From positions 12,976,001 to 13,040,000 of the forward strand of contig BSBN01001752.1 in NCBI GenBank assembly GCA_027924645.1: 64,000 bases of DNA, read 5' to 3'. Shown here piece by piece: positions 57,564 to 64,000 of this stretch; positions within the stretch are counted from its first letter, which is position 1, and each line of letters begins with the position of its first letter. Made by a program: the position numbers and the translations under genes. This DNA comes from Cunninghamia lanceolata. Its lineage: Eukaryota > Streptophyta > Pinopsida > Cupressales > Cupressaceae. The notes beneath the pieces are model-generated. The model saw only the letters and a program-made list of their open reading frames with translations. It did not search any database and was not told the origin of the DNA.

Positions 57564-58760
57564 AGGACAAAGGAGGTTTGGGAATTATTGATCCATTTAC
57601 TCACGGCATCTGCTTCAATAACAAGTGGATTGTTCGGGCTTTGGAGGGTGATGTCGCTTGGAAACATTTGGTTCAATTCCGCATCTAATCAGCTTCTACT
57701 GGCCACTCATGGGACTTGGTCAATTGGGTTGACAAACTCCTCCTTGCTCCATTTTTCAAAACACATGGGTCTGCCCCTTTCAACTCCATATGGAAGTCAT
57801 GGCAAACTACCTCAAAGCAACTTACTTGGTATGACCAATCCTTTAGTCATGGTCTAAGCTTTGTAAACTCATCTATTTGGTGGAATCGCCTTATTCAACA
57901 AGATGGTGGACTGCTTGGCATCATTCAAGCATTTTAAGGGAAAACACCTCTTCAAAAAAGGGATCCATGTGTTTTGGGATTTGTGGGATCCAACTTCATT
58001 TCGTTGGAAGGCATGGCAATAGCTTCAAGCCAAATTTAACTTGTTGTCTTCCAATAAACAACTTCTTCTCATGCTCCAACAACTTGTGCCCCCTGATCTC
58101 TCAGTTCTACTATCACTTCCTTGTCATTCCAATTTTTTGAAGGATTGGAGATGGCTTGGTAAACACAATATTCATTGCTTTCCCCTTAAACCTATTTATA
58201 GACAGCTCCTTCCTTCAATCACCCTATCACCTCACCTTAATGCTCGTTGGAACTACACCTTCAGCCGTGCTAAGTGGAATAAGCTTAGCCTGCAAATTTG
58301 GAAATCTAAGGCCGATGCTCAATCTCAGCTAACTGCATGGAAAGTCCTTCACATTAAATTGTCAATTGATAATCGTTTCAAGTTCTTCCATCCCCCACCG
58401 TCTTGCCCCTTCTATTTTAAAGCTGAAACAATGAAACATGCTTTCTGTCTATGCCCTCATGCCCGCAAGTTGTGGCTTTCCTTCTCGATGCTACCTGCCC
58501 TCTTCCCAAAGGCCTAGTCTTAGAAAGCTGCTCTTCTTGGTGCCTCCCCCAGCCTCAATGTTCTCACTACCACTTGTCGACAGGTTATTATTAAGTTCAT
58601 TTGGAAAGCCCGCTGTTTGGCAGTGTTTTTAGACAATCAACTGCCCCCCCAAATTGAAATCTAGATGGTGTGTTCTAATCTTTTGCTCAAGGTGGCCCAC
58701 TTGTCTCATTTGCAGAATAACCCAAACTTGCAAAAAACCATTTTTGACCTCCAAACGTAG
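57564..58760 (+). pseudogene. LINE ORF2, second part: end of RT and zf-RVT
   Basis: Resumes the LINE reading after the Copia element with KGGLGIIDPF. Broken pieces follow (VNWVDKLLLAPFF, SIWWNRLIQQDGGLL). A 158-codon open part at 58041-58517 ends with AETMKHAFCLCPHARKLW, the zf-RVT pattern seen in plant LINEs. After a stop at 58515 the same frame reads IIKFIWKARCLAVFLDN and ends near 58760. No separate RNase H domain was recognised. The frame changes at least three times. Confidence 0.85.
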
Positions 58761-59634
58761 CTCTAGAATATTAAAGGACACCAACATTTCAAGCAGGTGC
58801 ACAACGATAGTCATTCTACTGGTTAAAACAAGGCTCATTATGTCAGTGTCTACCCTGCAACCTAAAGAGTTCTACAGTACCTCAAGCAACCACTAATTGC
58901 TCAGAAGTTTTGAAGTTTTTTAGACTCCTTTGGTAGGCATCTCGCTGCGCTCTTAGTATTTTCATAATGTATTAGTTATGACATTGTTGTTTACTTTGAC
59001 ACTTTGGTGGAGCTATTTTGCATGTTTATTAGTCAGGTTCACAGTTGTTGTAGCCTCTTACACCTACAACTCATTCCTGTGGGCTATTGTTTTAGTTTTT
59101 CTTCTACAATTCTACTATAACTCAGAAAGTGGGGTTTTGTTTTTCCTCATGAACAACCCTAAAAATAGTGCATTCAGATGTTGGATCAACTATGGCAAAT
59201 TCAGGATAATGCTACAACAATCCTATGTTATGATGTCCCAAGGGCCCTTATAGCTGTTTAGTTGTCAAATGGAATACAGTGAATAGATTATTGGAAGAGA
59301 AATTGCTTGACTCATGGAAAAGGGTTTGAATATATGGTTTCTAGGATATGGCTTGCTCCTGAAAGGATTTGGAACTATTTGTTACTATTGGTGGTCCCCA
59401 TTTGGTTTCTTTGTCTTAAAAGCAAGTTGACTATCTACAGGGCTACTTCATAATATGGATGCTGCTTTAATCTACTGCTTTGAGATGCCTTATAGTTGCC
59501 TGTTAGGAATTTAGATTCATGTTCCATATGTTATGGGTGTTAGGACAGTCTGTCTGATTCCTATGTAACTTGTTGCTCTTTATTGTATTGTATTATTATT
59601 ATTTCTTTAATAAAGATTTTCTTCAAAAAAAAAA
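58761..59634 (+). other. LINE 3' untranslated region and poly(A) tail
   Basis: T-rich and without a believed frame, ending with AATAAA (59609-59614) and ten A residues (59625-59634) next to the TSD. Confidence 0.75.
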
Positions 59635-59645
59635 GTGAGAAATAT

Positions 59646-61453
59646 TGGATGTAAAGACCTACTTTAGACTTTAACCCTAGATTAAGACCACACAAACCAT
59701 TTTTAATGTATTTTCACTATGTTTTGATTAGTTGTAGAAAAATAGCCATCTATTGTATTTAAATATGTCAAATTAAAGTTCCCATCTAGCATTGAGACTC
59801 CACAATCTAAGGTTTGTTTCATTTTTTAATGTGAAATTTCTTGTAGGAGATTGATGGGAACTTAGTGGCAAATTTGAAGTTTTAAAATTATAGTCCTCTA
59901 CCAAATTTCTGTAAACTATGAGTTCATAATTTACTATATAATTTTTCATTTTGATCATTTGTAGGCATATGCATTCAAAAATTAGGGCATCATTTTAAAT
60001 TTTAAACTTGGTTGTTTTGCCTTAAATGACGATTATCTAATTGATGACAATTTTGAATACACTAGGGTTTAAGTTCTAAAACAAGATTACCTTTTCCCTA
60101 ACTAAAAATAATGTTTCTCTAAATCAATGGCTTATATTTGAATTTCTGTAATTCAAGTTACTTGAATTTGTAGTTAGAAAACAAGCAAAAATGACAAATT
60201 TTTACCTACTTTTTCTAGAGTTTGTCAATGATCATGAATAATTGAAGCTAGAACCCTATCTTGAATTAATCCTTGCAACCATGGTGGAATGCTAAGAATG
60301 CCATTGTAGAGTGTTTATAGGAGACTAAAACAAGGAAATAGACAAACTTTGAGCTCTAATTGTAGCTTTGAAAGTCACTTTAATTGCAAGAAGTCAATTG
60401 CACAGAGAGCTCAAAGATCTCAAATGCAAAGTGTGAAAAAATGATTGTTAAGATTGATTTTAAACCATTAGAAGTTCCAAATCAAATGGCATTAATTCAA
60501 GCAGAGAAATAGGTGGAGGTTGATGTTGTACTAAGGTCATCTTCCCTTTTGCTGGGATGAAGAATGGAACTAGATATCTGTGAGAATTAGAGGAGATCTC
60601 GAAAGTGGTTGGAAATCTATAAAAATAACTCAAAAACTCAAAAAGATACCTTTTGCAAGAAAACATAATGAGTTCATATTTGGTATAAATGAATGAAGGT
60701 CTGGGAGGGCTAAGAAATCCCACAAGATGCAGTATCACTGTGGGGCTCTACAAAATGAACTTAAGAGTTACTCCAATGCAATAAAGGCTCTTTGCAAGAA
60801 AATAAGGAAGAGAAGGATATAGAACAAACATAATAGACATCCTACAACCCAACGAATACCCATAATTTCAAAAATAAGAATGGGTTTCCCTAAAGAACAT
60901 AAAACCAATTTTATGGGGAAAACACATCCTAGAGTAACACACCTAAAACTTGCATCTGATTAGGGATCAAAATTTTGCAAACCTCAAAAAAGGTGAGAAA
61001 ACCTCAAAATTTAACAAAATAAAACACCCTAAACCTCTTACAAAAGATAGACATTTTAGAAATACATCATCCAACCATCCAAAGTCTCAAAATTACATCA
61101 CTTCATTAGAAAATAAATGTAAAGATAGGGTAAAGTAAAAGAGGGGGGTCCACATTTTGTTAAAGCAAAATGGGGCATGTGTGCAAGGCACAATAGGAAC
61201 AATCGCTCTAAATTTTTGGTGACTCTCAATTGAAGCCTCTATTCCTTGTTGAGCATGATACGATCTGAGAGGCATCTATCCTAACCACATACAAAAGGAT
61301 TAGCACACACATGCAAATCCACAATGACATGCTAAGGTAAGCAAGGAACAAGAAACATAGAACCAAAATACTCGAATCAAACACTTAGGCAAACTCATAA
61401 GCAAGAACATAAACTAGAGATCCCAATGTTACAACATGGGCTTTGTTACCAAA
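59646..61453 (-). other. Probable leader of the outer element (copy CE), right of the LINE
   Basis: Continuation of the sequence interrupted at 46157. AT-rich, with short unconvincing frames only. Near 61143-61201 it carries the CCCCATTTT/GGACCCCCC pair (minus sense) also found at the start of the 11.5-kb element. If the PBS-like site at 61439 is real, this is the transcribed leader between the LTR and the ORF start at 45362. Confidence 0.4.
61439..61451 (-). promoter_or_regulatory. Primer-binding-like site of the outer element
   Basis: On the minus strand TGGTAACAAAGCC follows an LTR-like end GGGGCATCACA with a two-base spacer. It matches TGGTATCAGAGCC at 11 of 13 positions. Confidence 0.5.
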
Positions 61454-62570
61454 TGTGATGCCCCAAGCTTTCACTCAAGACATTAATGGAAAAAAGATGA
61501 CTGAATAAATTTTCTACATAGTAAAAGTGGTAATAAGTAACACAAGATACTAACATGCCCAAGGTGTCATATGTAACCCATGATGACTCACCTGGCATGC
61601 ACACTAGTGCATAAAAATGGTGACACAAGCAGAAGACTTACTCTACCATGGGACAAGGCACCATAGTTGACATGAAAAATGAGGCATGGAAGAAAAATAA
61701 GATTCCAAAAATAATGGGATCACCTTCAAAACATCTCAACTAAACCACCCTCTAAGATTCACTACATTATGATGAAGAGAAAAGCTAAAACTAACATTTT
61801 TAGGTTTCTGAAGGAACCTGCAAGTGGGTCAAACTTCATACTCGAGTTGCAACTCACAACTCTACATAATTTGGATTTGGACTTCAGGATGCAAATACAA
61901 CTTGCAACCCTGCAAACTTTGAGCTTCAATCGATGATTTACAACATGTAAAAGAACCTCAAACCCTAGACTAGCTAGGCATTTAAACTCTAGAGACTTCT
62001 TGTAATCTGCACATTTGCAAGTGCAATTAGGTTCCAGACTTCAAACCAATATCATGTTAGACTTCAAAATCCACTTGCAATCTACATGTATGCAAAAATG
62101 GAAGTGAACACTGAATTTCCAAATCTATGACACATCAGACCTTAGGAGAAAATGGACAATGACACTATTGCAATTGTAATCAACATTCTGACTCCTAGAC
62201 ACTTGACACCCCAAATTCTAGATCTTTGGTGCAGTTTACACTACATGTTGTGCATTGAGTTATTGAGATCTAGTCCTATTGCACTTTGGGGTTCAGACTC
62301 TAACTACAAAATACAACTTTAGACTGGAAACCCCAATTTGTAGTTTATTTTAGGCTATATTTTTTACCTACAAAATAGAACGTTGAAAATCTCTAAGGCA
62401 GGGAAACAACAACATGATCTCCCTTCACTCTTTGAGGCATAATTAGCTCATTTTTAGAGCTATTTACAAATATTCTTGGGGATTCACTCATGAGGATGTG
62501 GGCTCTACCTTGGCCACACAAAAACCTCTCACAAAATGTGTATCCCAAGATATTGGAAGATTAGTAAACT
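61454..62570 (-). repeat. LTR-like region with degenerate TTGCAA repeats
   Basis: On the minus strand it ends GGGGCATCACA at 61454, directly before the primer-binding-like site, and this end resembles the right end of the 5.1-kb insertion (GGGCATGACA). From 61830 to 62370 many phrases with TTGCAA/TGCAAT and AACTC/GACTTC recur at about 40-70 bp, diverged. The outer border was not determined and no second LTR was found. Confidence 0.4.
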
Positions 62571-62618
62571 TTGTTGGTGTGAACGGGTGTGTTTCTTATC
62601 TGGTTTCTCCCTTTGTAG

Positions 62619-63378
62619 TGTGAACAAGGTACTTTATCTAACTAGTTTCTAGTTGGGACCTATTCACACATGTTCACATGCTAATTTGACTTAGGTAGTT
62701 AGGACATTTAATATTTGTGTCATTTAGAAGGCATCTTATCCACTAGTTGTTATTTAATATTTATGAAACTTTAATGTTTGTGTCACATGTCATAGGAATA
62801 AGACATTTGTCAACATCCTAGTTTGTCACATTTATTATTTGTGTCTATGTCAGCCTTGTACTACCTCTCAACCTTGCCTATATAGGGAAGGTATCTCTTT
62901 GTACATTTCATGCAATACAATGCAATTGTATGCAATGTAGTGTGTATCAAGTCAAGTTTTGCATCTTGTATATTTTATACATCATTATTCTTGGCATTAT
63001 AAATCATTGCTATTGCTTTTCTCTCTTGTTGTGGAAGGTTGTTTTGGTTGCAAGTGATCCTGGGTGTGAACAAGGTACTTTATCTAACTATTTCCTAGTT
63101 AGGACCTATCCACACATGTTCACATGTTAAGTTGACTTAGGTAGTTAGGGTATTTAATATTTGTGTCATCTAGAAGGCATCTTATCCACTAGTTGTCATT
63201 TAATATTTGTGACACTTTAATGTTTGTATCTCATGTCATAGGATTAAGACACTTGTCAACATCCTCGTTTGTCACATTTATTATTTGTGTATATGTCGGC
63301 CTTATACTACCTCTCAACCTTGCCTATATAAGGAAGCTCAACCTTGCCTATATAAGGAAGGTATCTCTTTGTATAGGG
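62619..63378 (+). repeat. Direct repeat pair (about 300 bp each, 446 bp apart) with TATA boxes
   Basis: Two copies start TGTGAACAAGGTACTTTATC at 62619 and 63065 and stay alignable to GGTATCTCTTTGTA near 62902 and 63376. Both have CCTATATA-GGAAGG promoter-like boxes. Copy 1 continues with a 160-bp unique stretch before copy 2; copy 2 stops abruptly. A partial third start lies near 62578. Tandem LTRs or a local duplication of a promoter-bearing repeat are both possible. Confidence 0.85.
63313..63360 (+). repeat. Perfect 24-bp tandem duplication of a TATA region
   Basis: CTCAACCTTGCCTATATAAG plus GAAG is repeated exactly at 63313-63336 and 63337-63360, giving two TATA boxes 24 bp apart in the second copy only. 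Confidence 0.95.
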
Positions 63379-63379
63379 T

Positions 63380-64000
63380 GATCCCACAATACTGTGTCCC
63401 ACTTTTTGGACAAAGTAGGACATTGAAATCAACATTTTTAACCAAATTTTCACTTTTTGATACCTATAGCAACTAAACCATTAAGAATTTGAAGATGATA
63501 TGAACTGGTGATTTTTGAGATTTTGTGTGTAGATTATAAATGTATTTAAAAAAAAATTAAGAAATAATTTGTGAATTTTTTAATGTAACTTTTAATAACT
63601 TATATTTATAGTTAACAACATTTTTTAAAAGTGACATTTATACCATACATCATAACTTTTTTTGTAGAAATGATCAAATTATAAAATTTTAAACATAGAT
63701 TTGTAACACCAATATTAGTGCGTATATTTTTTTCCATAATTTTTTGTTGCATATATTTTTTTATTAATTTTTGAAGTGAGATTAATTATAATTTAGACAT
63801 AGGTTTATACCATACAACATAACTTTTTCTATATGTATCCAAATTAAATTATTTTTTCATTGAAACAAGGACAACGATACCTAGTGTTGATATTTTTCAT
63901 AAATTGTTTTCTCTATTTTTTAATTTTTCTGCATGTGTGGAATATAGACCTTGATGTTTGGTGAAAACCTATGTTCACTAGAAAATAGAAAATAAATATA
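63380..64000. other. AT-rich sequence, nothing recognised
   Basis: Very AT-rich with T-runs; two phrases ACCATACA(T/A)CATAACTTTTT near 63641 and 63811 are repeated about 170 bp apart. No frame or element boundary is visible. Confidence 0.5.

Larger units (their letters stand above)
46158..59634 (+). mobile_element. L1-type LINE retrotransposon, split by a Copia element
   Basis: A plus-strand non-LTR retrotransposon of about 6.2 kb net. Both ends are defined by an 11-bp TSD, GTGAGAAATAT at 46147-46157 and 59635-59645 (up to 15 bp if the adjoining A residues are counted). The 3' end has AATAAA at 59609-59614 and a 10-bp A-run at 59625-59634. It carries ORF1 with a DUF4283-like region and a zinc knuckle, and ORF2 with APE-type endonuclease, reverse transcriptase and zf-RVT regions. 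The Copia element at 50292-57563 cuts ORF2. It is unusually long for a decayed plant LINE and seems nearly full length, but stops and frameshifts make it inactive. Confidence 0.93.

Noticed and set aside
1..64000. Host protein-coding genes, tRNA or rRNA genes, CRISPR arrays
   Set aside because: No intact frame with a cellular domain, no cloverleaf outside the SINE, no ribosomal sequence and no regular repeat-spacer pattern was seen.

Overview
This window looks like intergenic nuclear DNA of a seed plant with a very large, retrotransposon-dense genome. It is AT-rich, no host gene is recognisable, and nearly every supportable feature is a broken retroelement, mostly inserted into another one. 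A conifer-like genome is the best guess, but that is inference from style, not from a marker gene. No rRNA, tRNA, CRISPR or intact cellular gene was found.

Layout. 1-1.8 kb: a degenerate short-motif array and an LTR-like stretch. 1.8-4.3 kb: a dead plus-strand ORF interrupted by a complete 330-bp miniature LTR retrotransposon (TRIM/SMART type) with LTRs, primer-binding site, polypurine tract and perfect 5-bp target-site duplication (TSD). 5.7-9.2 kb: minus-strand Ty3/gypsy-like gag and protease remains. 9.2-10 kb: an LTR-like region with five AT palindromes. 10-11.1 kb: a LINE 3' fragment. 12.97-22.18 kb: a Copia-type solo LTR split by a 7.27-kb LTR element (14265-21538) that carries a zinc-knuckle Gag and a long unknown ORF but no polymerase. 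23.9-45.4 kb: several minus-strand copies of one family of long unknown ORFs. One copy (45.4-44.15 and 32.6-31.7 kb) is split by an 11.5-kb insertion (32639-44149, TSD CATCC) that carries a second copy, which is itself split by a 5.1-kb insertion (35087-40213, TSD TTTGC). 46.16-59.63 kb: a LINE (TSD GTGAGAAATAT) split by a 7.27-kb Ty1/copia element (50292-57563). 59.6-64 kb: probable leader and LTR sequence of the outer element, a duplicated 300-bp TATA-bearing repeat, and AT-rich DNA.

How the parts relate. The Copia element, the pol-less element and the solo LTR share LTR ends, U5 sequence, an initiator-Met-type primer-binding site and (for the first two) an almost identical polypurine-tract block. 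The Copia element, or intact relatives of it, could therefore have supplied the enzymes that moved the pol-less element. The most novel signal is the recurrent ORF family of about 1000 residues, carried by elements with no recognisable pol and preceded in several copies by arrays of short palindromic repeats. All coding regions are decayed. In the Copia element and the pol-less element the premature stops I read are almost all TAG or TAA where related proteins suggest Gln, as expected from C-to-T decay of silenced DNA. All alignments and counts were done by eye.
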